DNA of 64,000 nt, taken from positions 992,001 through 1,056,000 of the forward strand of contig NZ_CP051302.1 of the NCBI RefSeq assembly GCF_024181405.1, in the 5' to 3' direction. A program made the position numbers and the translations under genes. The notes under the pieces are model-generated. The model was not told the origin of the DNA. It searched no databases and saw only the letters and a list, made by a program, of their open reading frames with translations. This DNA comes from Treponema denticola (GTDB lineage: Bacteria > Spirochaetota > Spirochaetia > Treponematales > Treponemataceae). Below, in pieces: positions 8,319 to 16,751 of the stretch; position 1 is the first letter of the stretch, and each line of letters begins with the position of its first letter.

Positions 8319-9492
8319 CATGGAAATCAATTTTGTAATATTTTTTTGATAAAAGATATATCCATGAGAGCTTTAAACATAATGTGTGACAAAGAAGCTT
8401 TTGGTGCATTTTTTTGTTTGTATCGCGAGACCAAATTTAACGCCACTTTCCGTCCTATGTTCAAGGCTTGTTGTAGATTTTTATCTAAAAGCCGACAAAA
8501 GTCTTCTCTAAAATGAACATCTAATAACCAATGCATGGTTTCTACAACCCATTCTTTTCTTGCTATATCCAATAGCTGTTGAGCTGTAAGTTTTCTGCTC
8601 GAAATATAATAATGCCATTCATCCGATTTTCCTTTCTTACTCTTAAACTCTGAATGAATAACACCAATACAACTTAACCCCTCCCATTCATCTGTATTAT
8701 CCATCCAACCTAAATTAGTTGTGCAGAAGGCTGTTCGCTTTTCAACTCTTTCACGATTTTTTTCACTTTTACAAGCCGTGTCCATTTGTTTTCTTAAAAT
8801 TTCATCTTGAACATATTCTTCAATATCCGCTTTTAATAAAGGCTGGTTCCCTTTTACCGACAATAAATAGTCCCCTTTTCCTTCTTTTATGATTTTTGCA
8901 GTTTCTTTTTGACAATTTAAGGCATCTGTAACTATTATATGTCCTTTTATATTAAGAGTTTTTATAAGAGATTGAACTGTAGGTATCTCATTTGTCTTTC
9001 CTTTAACACACTTTTGTGCCAATGTTATACCAAATTCGGCAACTTGTGCAGAGACTATGTGCAGCGGACTTTCATAGCTGCTCATTTTATCTGTTGAACG
9101 GATAGTTTTTCCGTCTATCGCTATTGTAAGAGGTTTTTCTGTACCGTATTCTTTGATAAGAGCTTCAGCCATATTCATAAAACATTCGTTTAATGAGTCT
9201 ATGTTTATCAATTTAAGTAGACAGGTAAGCCAATAATAGCAAGGTGTCTTTTTTATGCCGAATTCTTTATTTAGCCTATCCTTTATAATGTCAGCAGTTG
9301 CCCATTCGTGTATCTCTCTAATGTTTTTACGCCCGCAAAGAAGACCAAGTAATAATATTTTTAAAGCTTCGTTTACGCTGTAAAAATATCCGTCGTGATT
9401 GCTGACTATTTTAATGTCGCTAAAGTAATCAAATATATTTTCTATTTCCATACCTACATTATCGGCAGTTTTTAGTAAAATTGATTTCCGTG
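8319..9492 (-). mobile_element. Complete ISAs1-family insertion sequence, 1174 bp
   Basis: The ends are 16-bp terminal inverted repeats, CAYGGAAATCAATTTT, differing at one position (left 8319-8334, right 9477-9492). A perfect 9-bp target duplication, ATTGTATCT, flanks the element at 8310-8318 and 9493-9501. The single transposase gene fills almost all of it and its stop lies within the left terminal repeat. Intact ends, duplication and open frame indicate a recent and possibly active insertion. It sits between the lpd promoter and the stop of an antitoxin-like gene. Confidence 0.93.
8327..9451 (-). CDS. ISAs1-family DDE transposase
   Basis: A 374-residue, full-length transposase of the ISAs1 (H-repeat associated) family. 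The DDE residues fit D113 in AIDGKTIR, D176 in IVTDALNC and E304 in WVVETMHW; the family signature DGKTIR, SVKGNQP and HWLLDVHFREDFCR are all present. It is uninterrupted from ATG 9451 to the TGA inside the left inverted repeat. Transposition is presumably cut-and-paste with 8-10 bp duplications, which agrees with the 9 bp seen. Confidence 0.95.
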   Translation of the reverse strand: MEIENIFDYFSDIKIVSNHDGYFYSVNEALKILLLGLLCGRKNIREIHEWATADIIKDRLNKEFGIKKTPCYYWLTCLLKLINIDSLNECFMNMAEALIKEYGTEKPLTIAIDGKTIRSTDKMSSYESPLHIVSAQVAEFGITLAQKCVKGKTNEIPTVQSLIKTLNIKGHIIVTDALNCQKETAKIIKEGKGDYLLSVKGNQPLLKADIEEYVQDEILRKQMDTACKSEKNRERVEKRTAFCTTNLGWMDNTDEWEGLSCIGVIHSEFKSKKGKSDEWHYYISSRKLTAQQLLDIARKEWVVETMHWLLDVHFREDFCRLLDKNLQQALNIGRKVALNLVSRYKQKNAPKASLSHIMFKALMDISFIKKILQN

Positions 9493-9501
9493 ATTGTATC
9501 T

Positions 9502-9777
9502 CTATAACATTGAAATTTTCAGCTGTCTTCCAAACACATTTGCTATTTTCTCTAATGTTGAGAGTCGAACATCTTCAGCATGATTCTCCATCCTAGAAAT
9601 AACACTTTTTTTTGTTTCCAATTTTTCTGCCAACTGTTCCTGTGTCATTCCCTGTTCAAGTCTCATCTCTTTGATAATAGCACCTATTTTAAACCGCTCA
9701 TATCCTATTTCAAAATCTTCAGCAAATTCGACATCTCTTTTTTTCCTTTCTGCAATATATTCTTCTAAATCACTCAT
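9502..9777 (-). CDS. XRE-family HTH antitoxin (HigA-like)
   Basis: A 91-residue protein with a Cro/C1-type helix-turn-helix at about 34-88 (MTQEQLAEKLETKKSVISRM...). Its ATG is overlapped by the end of the upstream toxin-like reading frame, the usual toxin-first HigBA/RelBE order. The stop (TAG at 9502) directly touches the 9-bp duplication of the IS element, so the insertion spared the gene. Since the toxin is a pseudogene, this is an antitoxin without a working partner. It may still act as a DNA-binding autoregulator or neutralise related toxins. Confidence 0.85.
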   Translation of the reverse strand: MSDLEEYIAERKKRDVEFAEDFEIGYERFKIGAIIKEMRLEQGMTQEQLAEKLETKKSVISRMENHAEDVRLSTLEKIANVFGRQLKISML

Positions 9778-10126
9778 ACTTTACCCCTCTTTCAATCTGA
9801 TCTGCCATTCTTTTATTACACAATTCTATTTCATTTTTAGGTGTTTTTTGTGTTTTTTTCTGAAATCCATTTGTCAATAAAAGAAAATAACCTTGATAAA
9901 ACTGGCCTAAAATTCTATAATATATTTCCTCCAAATTCTATTCTGCATTCATATATTTTTGTACCACTCAAATTCTTAAAATAAGTTCTGGGCACCTTTT
10001 CTTGTGTTTCAATTAATCTTAAAACCCATGTTATTTTTGAGCAATCTTTCCAGGCTGAGTATCTATAAATTCTTTTACAGGACATTTTCCATCCTTTGTT
10101 TTATAAAATTTTATTTCTCTTTTCAC
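9770..10126 (-). pseudogene. RelE/HigB-like toxin (Gp49-like), two frameshifts
   Basis: On the minus strand, from GTG 10126, the frame reads KREIKFYKTKDGKCPVKEFI and hits a stop after PGKIAQK. Shifting frame restores ITWVLRLIETQEKVPRTYFK and LSGTKIYECRIEFGGN, which again hits a stop. A second shift restores YYRILGQFYQGYFLLLTNGF and a tail that ends in TGA within the antitoxin start. The pattern (KxLxGxxIYExRI...FLLLTNGFxKKTxKTP) is that of phage-derived Gp49/HigB toxins. The lesions look like loss of one A in an A-run and gain of one T, so the total length (119 codons) is unchanged. Confidence 0.85.
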
Positions 10127-10217
10127 ATATAAATGTTAGCATTAATGTTTACTTTTGTCAAGTCTTAATATTTTTTGCAATCACAATGCATCAAATCTTT
10201 TAAAAACTTCCTCCTCC

Positions 10218-10251
10218 TCTTTGCGCTCTCCGCGCTCCTTGCGGTTTATTT
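10218..10251. repeat. Dispersed CTTTGCG-type intergenic repeat, copy 1
   Basis: The 34-bp sequence TCTTTGCGCTCT...TTGCGGTTTATTT is GC-rich against its AT-rich surroundings. It matches a second copy at 19878-19911 in the same orientation at 26 of 34 positions, with the two ends best conserved. Confidence 0.65.
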
Positions 10252-10317
10252 AAAATTTTCAATGATTTAACTGATTGTTTATGATATAGGCGAGGAAAAA
10301 ACTATTTAGAAAGAAAA

Positions 10318-10390
10318 AGCCAACTCTCGGACTTGAACCGAGTACCTGCACGTTACGAGGGTGCTGCTCTGCCGGGTGAGCTAAGTTGGC
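10318..10390 (-). tRNA. tRNA-Thr (CGT)
   Basis: On the minus strand the acceptor GCCAACT pairs perfectly with AGTTGGC. The D arm is GCTC/GAGC, the T arm is CTCGG-TTCAAGT-CCGAG, and the anticodon loop CTCGTAA gives anticodon CGT (threonine). The closing pair of the anticodon stem is a C-C mismatch. CCA is not encoded; a T-rich tail follows. Confidence 0.93.
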
Positions 10391-10393
10391 AAG

Positions 10394-10440
10394 TTGATTT
10401 TTGATAAAGAAACTTTACCAAAAATCAACAAAAAAGTCAA
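10394..10440 (-). promoter_or_regulatory. tRNA-Thr promoter with inverted repeat around the -10
   Basis: -35 TTGACT (10435-10440) and -10 TAAAGT (10412-10417) are 17 bp apart. A 10-bp perfect inverted repeat, TTGATTTTTG/CAAAAATCAA (10394-10403 and 10419-10428), flanks the -10 and could be an operator. Confidence 0.65.
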
Positions 10441-10455
10441 TAGGAAGAATTTTGC

Positions 10456-11952
10456 TTAAACCTTATTTATGACATCCAAAACGGTGCCGTCACGATAGGT
10501 GCTTATTCCCACCACTTCGCCGGAACGGGGCTTAACTTGGGGTTTTCCCGTAAAGGATTCTGCAATTTCTTTTAATTCTTCGATGGTTTTAATTTCAAGA
10601 TTTGTTTCCGCCTTCAGCTTTTTGATTAAATCTGCATGGCGAGGATTAATTGCAATACCTCTGTCAGTAACAAAGACATCGATTGTTTCTCCCGGAGTGG
10701 TTACGGTGCGGACCTTATCGACGAGACAAGAAATGCGGGCATTAAAGAGCTTTGAAACGATTATCGAAAGTTTTGCTCCTGCTGCCGTATCGGCATGTCC
10801 TCCCGAACCGCCCAATATAATTCCATCGGAACCGGTGGTTACGTTTACGTTATAGTCCAAATCTATTTCGCTTGCACCGAGGATAACGACATCAAGCTTT
10901 CCTGCAACATGGCCGGGATTGTTAGGGTTTGCATAAAGGTCGGCTGAAATCTTGTGATGGTTTGCATTTTTTTCGGTAGAATCTACGGCCGAAAGGTCAA
11001 AGCACTGAACATCATAAAGATCTTCAAAAAGGCCTTCTTCAAGCATCTTTACAAAATAGCCTGTAATTCCGCCGCAGCCGAAACTTCCCTTTATGTTTTT
11101 TTCTTTCATTGCTCGGTGCATTTCATCTGCAACAGCAAGGGAAATACCGCCTGCACCTGTCTGCATACTAAAGCCGTTCTTAAAAAGACCTGAGTGTTCA
11201 ATAAGAGTGCGGCAGTCGCGGGCTATCTTTAAGCCGATCGGATCTTTTGTAATCTGAGTTGTTCCGCTTACAATACCTGCAGGATCTCCTATTTTATCTA
11301 CCTCTACCACCATGTCTACAAAACGGCCTTCAATGTCTGCTCTTTTAACTTTTGAAACCCTTGTATCGGTAATGGCTATAGTTTTTTTTGCCATTTGAGC
11401 ATCGGCTACGGCATAACCTAAGGAACCGCAAAATGACCTTCCTTCGGAGCCCGAAATATTTCCTTGATCGTCTACACAGGGCGAGGCTAAAAAGGCAGCG
11501 TCTATCGTAACCTCTTTTTCTAAAATCATTCTGGGGCGTCCGCCGTGTGTCGTCATAATTACGGGCTTTTTACACTTACCGTAACTTACAGCCTTTGCAA
11601 CAGGACCCGACATATAGGAGGTCATAAGTTGGGTAACCGTTCCGTCTTCCATAAGTTCAACCAAAATCTCATGGCAGGGAAAAATCGAAGAAGCCATTAC
11701 GGTCAAATCTTTAATTCCTCTTTTTTTAATTTCCCTCATTACCATATCAAGAACATAGTCGCCGTTTCTAAGGTGATGATGAAAACTTATAACCATTCCG
11801 TCATGGAGTTTAAGCTCATCAAGGGCTTGGGCTAATGTTTTCCCGAAGGCGGGCTTTACATTTTTTGTAAGCTCATATTTTGCATTTTTTTTATTTACAA
11901 AGGCTCCCTTAAAAGGATTGTCCAAGCCTTCTCTTCCAAGTATGTTATTCAT
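10456..11952 (-). CDS. citF: Citrate lyase alpha subunit (citrate CoA-transferase)
   Basis: A 498-residue subunit that exchanges acetyl for citrate on the acyl carrier CitD, giving citryl-ACP. The family N-terminus GREGLDNPFKGAF is present, as are FHHHLRNGD, MTTHGGRPRMI, SGSEGRSFCGSLGYAVADAQ and the glycine-rich GSGGHADTAAGA. The length is typical. It follows citE with a 12-bp gap and a GGAAGAG ribosome site, so it is the last gene of citDEF. It is followed by tRNA-Thr on the same strand. Confidence 0.95.
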   Translation of the reverse strand: MNNILGREGLDNPFKGAFVNKKNAKYELTKNVKPAFGKTLAQALDELKLHDGMVISFHHHLRNGDYVLDMVMREIKKRGIKDLTVMASSIFPCHEILVELMEDGTVTQLMTSYMSGPVAKAVSYGKCKKPVIMTTHGGRPRMILEKEVTIDAAFLASPCVDDQGNISGSEGRSFCGSLGYAVADAQMAKKTIAITDTRVSKVKRADIEGRFVDMVVEVDKIGDPAGIVSGTTQITKDPIGLKIARDCRTLIEHSGLFKNGFSMQTGAGGISLAVADEMHRAMKEKNIKGSFGCGGITGYFVKMLEEGLFEDLYDVQCFDLSAVDSTEKNANHHKISADLYANPNNPGHVAGKLDVVILGASEIDLDYNVNVTTGSDGIILGGSGGHADTAAGAKLSIIVSKLFNARISCLVDKVRTVTTPGETIDVFVTDRGIAINPRHADLIKKLKAETNLEIKTIEELKEIAESFTGKPQVKPRSGEVVGISTYRDGTVLDVINKV

Positions 11953-11964
11953 ATCTCTTCCTCC

Positions 11965-12834
11965 CTATTTTATCAAGCCCCAGTTTTTGGCAGAATCATA
12001 AAGAGCTTGGGCTCTCTTGATAACCGGTAAGTCGACCATTTTTCCCTTAAAGCTGAATACGCCTAAGCCCTTTTGTATGGCTTCTTCCGCTGCCTGTAAA
12101 ATAGCCTCGGCTCTTTCAATTTCGGCACTTGAAGGAGAAAATATTTTATGAATCTCTTCGACCTGACGCGGATTGATAACCAAGCGGCCGGAAAATCCTA
12201 TGCTCTTACTAAAGGCCGTATCGAGCCTTAGGCCCTCGAAGTCTTCTACATCCGTAAAGGGTGTATCAAGGGAGTCCAAACCGTATGCATGGGCGGCTGT
12301 CGTCAAACTAAAGCGGGCGTATTCCAGTTCTTTTGAAAGACGGGTACGCTGAATTCCCATATCGACCGAATAATCTTCGCCGCCTAAAAGAAGGCCTTGA
12401 ATTAAGGGAGAAGCCTTGGCTATCGAATTTACATCCATAATTCCGCGGGCAGATTCTACCAGCATAAGAAAGCTGAAATTCTTAGTTATATTGTGAGCTT
12501 TTTTTATCTCGTTTATTTTTTGCTCGACCGAGTGAACGGCATCGACCGAAGCCTTGGGAATTACGATTCCATCGGGAAGAACGGGGATAATTGCCTCCAA
12601 GTCCTTTTCCCAATAAGGGGAGTCGATGGGGTTTATTCTTACAGTTATTTCGGAATGTGTAAACTTTAAAAAGGAAAGAGCATTCCGCACCAGATTACGG
12701 GCCGAATCTTTTTCATCAAGAGCGACGGCATCTTCCAAATCATAAATGATGGAATCCGCTCCCAAAATATCGGCCGATACCAACATTCCCGGATTATTAC
12801 CGGGCATAAAAAGCATACTTCTTCTATTTTTCAT
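11965..12834 (-). CDS. citE: Citrate lyase beta subunit (citryl-ACP lyase)
   Basis: The lyase step: citryl-ACP to acetyl-ACP plus oxaloacetate, with Mg2+. The HpcH/HpaI-type TIM barrel starts RRSMLFMPGNNPGML and continues DSIIYDLEDAVA, RINPIDSPYW and the metal-site ESARGIMDVN region. I choose ATG 12834, 8 nt after GAGG, over the GTG two codons earlier, which would sit too close to that ribosome site. The start lies inside the end of citD, so translation is coupled. About 290 residues, normal for CitE. Confidence 0.95.
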   Translation of the reverse strand: MKNRRSMLFMPGNNPGMLVSADILGADSIIYDLEDAVALDEKDSARNLVRNALSFLKFTHSEITVRINPIDSPYWEKDLEAIIPVLPDGIVIPKASVDAVHSVEQKINEIKKAHNITKNFSFLMLVESARGIMDVNSIAKASPLIQGLLLGGEDYSVDMGIQRTRLSKELEYARFSLTTAAHAYGLDSLDTPFTDVEDFEGLRLDTAFSKSIGFSGRLVINPRQVEEIHKIFSPSSAEIERAEAILQAAEEAIQKGLGVFSFKGKMVDLPVIKRAQALYDSAKNWGLIK

Positions 12835-13087
12835 TTGCACGCCTCAATGCTGTTTCTACACGGGCCTTGATTGTACAATCTAAGGCACCCTTGTCTTCGA
12901 TAAAGAGTTTGGCATTTTTTACTTCAAACTCATCCAATACTTCCTGCACCGTTTTTTTAATTTGTGCACCGAATTCGTTTAAAACAGAGCTTTTTAAGTC
13001 AAGTTCAAGTTTTTCGGAAGGAACAATACGGACAAGGCAATCATTTGATTGGAGTGTTCCGCAAACCGCTTCTCGTTTTATTTGCAT
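12824..13087 (-). CDS. citD: Citrate lyase acyl carrier protein (gamma subunit)
   Basis: An 87-residue acyl carrier. The attachment serine for the phosphoribosyl-dephospho-CoA prosthetic group is S14 in GTLQSNDCLVRI, the same position as in Klebsiella CitD. It is the first gene of citDEF, which runs from a strong promoter. The genes that charge CitD (citC ligase, citX and citG for the prosthetic group) are absent from this window, so they must be encoded elsewhere if the enzyme works. Confidence 0.93.
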   Translation of the reverse strand: MQIKREAVCGTLQSNDCLVRIVPSEKLELDLKSSVLNEFGAQIKKTVQEVLDEFEVKNAKLFIEDKGALDCTIKARVETALRRANEK

Positions 13088-13117
13088 AGATACCCCTTAA
13101 AAATTTGATATGATAAG

Positions 13118-13146
13118 ATTATATCAATATAAAAAGAATAAGTCAA
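13118..13146 (-). promoter_or_regulatory. citDEF promoter
   Basis: On the minus strand -35 TTGACT (13141-13146), 17 bp, then -10 TATAAT (13118-13123). Confidence 0.8.
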
Positions 13147-13191
13147 TCTTGGGGAAGGAAGATAGTTTTAATATAAAAATAACAATATAGC

Positions 13192-13221
13192 TTGCATTTA
13201 AAGGCTCTTACATAGTATAAT
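13192..13221 (+). promoter_or_regulatory. polA promoter
   Basis: -35 TTGCAT (13192-13197), 18 bp, then -10 TATAAT (13216-13221). The ribosome site CGGAGG follows, 25 bp before the polA ATG. Confidence 0.75.
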
Positions 13222-13245
13222 TCTTTTCCGAACGGAGGTCATTTT

Positions 13246-16080
13246 ATGAAAGATACAATCTATGTTTTGGATGCCTACGGGCTTATTTACCGCTCTTATT
13301 TTGCCTTTATTTCGAGACCTCTTACAAACTCTAAGGGCGAAAATGTTTCGGCTATCTTCGGCTTTTTTAAAAGCCTTCATTCCATATTTACCGAATATAA
13401 TCCTAAGCTCTTTGTTACTGCCCTCGATTCCCTTACGCCCACTTTTAGGCATGAGATGTACAAAGAATACAAGGCCACACGGGATAAAACGCCCGATGAC
13501 CTCCATGCTCAAATCGACAAAATAGAAGAAATTTTAAAAACATTTAAATTGCCTACAGTCCGCTGTAACGGCTTTGAGGCCGATGATGTAATAGCTTCCA
13601 TAGCCGCCCTTGCAGAAAAGGAAGGCAGGGAATGTGTGGTTATTTCTGGCGACAAGGATTTAATGCAGCTTGTATCAAAAACCACGACAATGCTTAAACC
13701 GGGGAAGATTAAGGCATGGGAAGGCTTCGATGCCGAAAATGTAAAAGAAGAATGGGGCGTTTATCCCGACGGAATGTTAGACCTTCTTTCCCTCATAGGC
13801 GACAGTGCAGACAATGTTCCCGGCATAAAGGGGGTCGGCCCGAAAACGGCCGTAAAGCTCCTTGAAGAGTATAAAGGCCTAGACGGCATCTACGCAAATA
13901 CAGGAAACTTAAAGGGGGCTTTAAAAACAAAAATAGAAGAAGGAAAGGAATCGGCTTATTTTTCTAAAGAGCTTATAAGGCTCCGCTTCGATGTTCCTGT
14001 CGAAAAAGACTTAAACGCCTACTCTACTTCGCAAATAGACTATGAGGCGGCCGCCCGCCTTTTTATAAGCGAAGAGCTTCCCAATATTGCAAAGCTATAT
14101 TCAGAAAAAACAATTGCCGAAAAAGCCCTGTCTAAACATGAAAAAAATGAGACTTCTTCAAAAGAAAACTTAAAACAAGAGACCGGTCTTTTTGAAAATT
14201 TGGAACAAAAGACTCTCCCTGAAATGCTCCCGCAAGAATTAGGAACAGGAGAAGAAATCTCCCTTCCTCAAAACAAGGGCGATTACAAACTTGTAGACGA
14301 AGCGGAAGAACTTTTTAAAATAGTAAACGAGGCCTTAAAACAGGGCCTTGCATCATACGACTGTGAAACCACAAGTGAAGATCCCCTAAATGCGGAAGTC
14401 TGCGGATTCTCCCTTGCCCTAAAAGAAGGAGAGGCCTATTATTTCCCCTTAAAGGCACCATGTCCCGAACTTGGAGAGGAAGCGCCAAAACTCATAGCCT
14501 TTAAGGATGCCCAAAGGGCCGTAACAAAGCTCTTTGACTCGAAGATGACTCTCATAATGCATAACGGCAAATTCGACATTCAAGCAGCCCTTTCATCAAA
14601 ACTTGCAAGCGGCATTTCGGCAAGTCTTTTTGATACAATGATAGCGGCATGGCTTTTGGACCCAGCCCGCTCTTCTTACGGAATGGATAAACTTGCAGAA
14701 AGTATTTTAGGCGTAAAAACCATAAGGTTTAAAGACCTTGTAAAGCCGGGACAAAACTTTTCGGATATTCCCTTAAATGAAGCCTGTCCTTATGCTGCAG
14801 AAGATGCCGACATAACATTCCGCTTTTATAAAAAATTTTTCCCCCTCTTAAAAAAGAATAATTTGGAAAAACTTTTCTTTGACCTCGAAATGCCCATCAC
14901 AAAACTTTTAACCGAGATGGAAATAAAGGGCATCTTTTTAAAGGGAGAAGAACTTACTGCCTACTCAAAAGAATTGGGAAAAGAACTTGAAGATTGCGAA
15001 AAGGATATTTACCGCCTCGTAGGCCATGAGTTTAATATAGCTTCTCCTAAACAGCTTCAAGAAGTTTTATTTGAAGAAAGAAAACTGACTCCCGGCAAAA
15101 AAACTAAAACGGGTTATTCTACGGATACTTCGGTCCTTGAAAACCTTGCTTCGGAGGATCCGGTGCCTGCAAAAATATTGGATTACAGGGCTCTTGCAAA
15201 GTTAAAATCCACATACACCGATACCCTTCCCAAGATGACGGACAAAAACGGAAGAATCCATACAAGTTTTATTCAAACGGGAACAGCTACAGGCCGCCTT
15301 TCAAGCCGAGACCCCAATTTGCAAAACATACCCATACGCGGAAACGAGGGGCGGAAGATAAGGGAAGCCTTTCAGGCAGAAAAGGGGCGAGTTCTTATTT
15401 CTGCAGATTATTCGCAGATTGAGCTTGTAATCCTTGCTCATCTTTCAAAGGATCAAAACCTAGTAGAAGCCTTTAATAAGGGAATAGACGTTCACGCCAA
15501 GACTGCAAGCCTAATCTTTGCCGTAGACATAAATGATGTAAGTCAGGATATGAGACGCATAGCAAAGACCATAAACTTCGGCGTAATGTACGGAATGAGT
15601 GCCTTCCGCCTCGCTTCTTCTTTAAGAATTCCACGCAAAAGGGCTGATGAGTTTATAAAGGCTTATTTTGCCACCTATTCCGGCGTATCCGGCTTTATGG
15701 CAAATATTTGTCAAGAAGCCGAACAAAGAGGCTATGTAGAAACTATAATGGGAAGAAGGCGTTATCTTCCGGCTATAAACAGCAAAAACAAGGTAGAAAA
15801 GGCCGGAGCCGAACGCATTGCGGTAAACACCCCGATTCAGGGCACAGCCGCCGATATAGTAAAACTTGCAATGCTCGAAGTCGATAAGGTCTTAAAAAAA
15901 CAAAAACTTGATGCCTCCATACTTTTACAGGTTCATGATGAGCTTATAATAGAGGCCGCCGAATCTGAAAGAGAAAAAGTCATGTCCCTCGTAAAAGAAA
16001 AAATGGAAAGCGTAACAAAACTTTCAGTACCCTTAAGGGTAAGTATTGAATCGGGAATGAGCTGGGGAGAGTTCCACTAA
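13246..16080 (+). CDS. polA: DNA polymerase I
   Basis: 944 residues with all three domains. The 5' nuclease (1-290) shows YKATRDKTPDDL and GDSADNVPGIKGVGPKTA. The 3'-5' exonuclease appears active: DCET near 370 and YAAEDAD further on keep the metal-binding acids. The polymerase has motif A SADYSQIEL near 718, motif B RRIAKTINFGVMYG near 766, and motif C VHDE near 895. Between nuclease and exonuclease there is a loosely conserved, Glu/Lys-rich linker (about 285-345). It starts the polA-coaE-SPOR-aroDE-rpiA run; its stop overlaps coaE. Confidence 0.98.
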   Translation: MKDTIYVLDAYGLIYRSYFAFISRPLTNSKGENVSAIFGFFKSLHSIFTEYNPKLFVTALDSLTPTFRHEMYKEYKATRDKTPDDLHAQIDKIEEILKTFKLPTVRCNGFEADDVIASIAALAEKEGRECVVISGDKDLMQLVSKTTTMLKPGKIKAWEGFDAENVKEEWGVYPDGMLDLLSLIGDSADNVPGIKGVGPKTAVKLLEEYKGLDGIYANTGNLKGALKTKIEEGKESAYFSKELIRLRFDVPVEKDLNAYSTSQIDYEAAARLFISEELPNIAKLYSEKTIAEKALSKHEKNETSSKENLKQETGLFENLEQKTLPEMLPQELGTGEEISLPQNKGDYKLVDEAEELFKIVNEALKQGLASYDCETTSEDPLNAEVCGFSLALKEGEAYYFPLKAPCPELGEEAPKLIAFKDAQRAVTKLFDSKMTLIMHNGKFDIQAALSSKLASGISASLFDTMIAAWLLDPARSSYGMDKLAESILGVKTIRFKDLVKPGQNFSDIPLNEACPYAAEDADITFRFYKKFFPLLKKNNLEKLFFDLEMPITKLLTEMEIKGIFLKGEELTAYSKELGKELEDCEKDIYRLVGHEFNIASPKQLQEVLFEERKLTPGKKTKTGYSTDTSVLENLASEDPVPAKILDYRALAKLKSTYTDTLPKMTDKNGRIHTSFIQTGTATGRLSSRDPNLQNIPIRGNEGRKIREAFQAEKGRVLISADYSQIELVILAHLSKDQNLVEAFNKGIDVHAKTASLIFAVDINDVSQDMRRIAKTINFGVMYGMSAFRLASSLRIPRKRADEFIKAYFATYSGVSGFMANICQEAEQRGYVETIMGRRRYLPAINSKNKVEKAGAERIAVNTPIQGTAADIVKLAMLEVDKVLKKQKLDASILLQVHDELIIEAAESEREKVMSLVKEKMESVTKLSVPLRVSIESGMSWGEFH

Positions 16081-16742
16081 TGGATAGTGTTCCAAACAGC
16101 CGGCAAAGCCTTGGTGCGCCCTCAGAACCGATTTTAATAGGGCTTTCAGGGCCTTCTTGTTCAGGTAAAAACACGGCAAGTGCTATTTTACAAGACTACG
16201 GTTTTTATTGTATTGATGCCGATGCAGTTTCAAGAAAAGTTTTTGCAGAACATGAAAAAGAAATTTTAAATCTCTTTCAAGCTGAGGCTGAAAAACGAGG
16301 CATAAATTTAAAAAGTGAAAAGGGCATCGACAAAAAAGCCTTTGCCCTCTTGGTCTTTTCGGATGAAGAACTTTTAAAAAAACATGAAGCCTTTATTCTC
16401 CCCATAATCGAAGAAAAAATATGGAAGGAAATTAAAAGGGTATTTACCGAAAAACCTGAGCGCCCCATTCTTTTAAACGCCCCTACCCTTCATAAAACGA
16501 GCCTTATAAAAAAATGCCTCTTTATATTGTACATAGATGCTCCTTTTATTTTAAGGCTTATAAGGGCAAAAAAAAGAGACAGGCTGCCCTTAAAAAATAT
16601 TTGGTTAAGATTTTCAAAACAAAAGAAATTATTTTCTCAATACTTTTTTTTAAATGCCGATACAATAGTAGTAAAGAACTTTTGGTCTTCTGCAAGTTTA
16701 AAAAGAAAACTATTGCAGGAAGTTAAAAAAAGAGGTTTTTGA
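16080..16742 (+). CDS. coaE: Dephospho-CoA kinase
   Basis: Last step of CoA synthesis, phosphorylating the 3' hydroxyl of dephospho-CoA. The P-loop is GLSGPSCSGKNTAS and the typical CIDADAVSRKVF follows. The later part (LLNAPTLHKT, then a basic LIRAKKRDRLP segment) fits the CoA domain and lid. The protein is 220 residues with a roughly 17-residue N-terminal extension before the beta strand. The ATG overlaps the polA stop (TAATG), a translationally coupled arrangement. Sequence outside the P-loop region is divergent, so the call is slightly less secure than its neighbours. Confidence 0.88.
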   Translation: MDSVPNSRQSLGAPSEPILIGLSGPSCSGKNTASAILQDYGFYCIDADAVSRKVFAEHEKEILNLFQAEAEKRGINLKSEKGIDKKAFALLVFSDEELLKKHEAFILPIIEEKIWKEIKRVFTEKPERPILLNAPTLHKTSLIKKCLFILYIDAPFILRLIRAKKRDRLPLKNIWLRFSKQKKLFSQYFFLNADTIVVKNFWSSASLKRKLLQEVKKRGF

Positions 16743-16751
16743 GGTCGATTT

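Noticed and set aside
8217..8326. Glycine riboswitch before lpd or gcvT
   Set aside because: The leaders are short (about 50 bases or less) and show only AT palindromes, with no tandem aptamer core that I can find.
13198..13512. 104-codon frame opposite the polA start
   Set aside because: It overlaps the polA promoter and start, and has no ribosome site; a shadow frame.
14100..14270. Possible inactivated 3'-5' exonuclease in polA
   Set aside because: The low-conservation stretch is only the linker; the DxE and YxxxD acids of the exonuclease are present further on.
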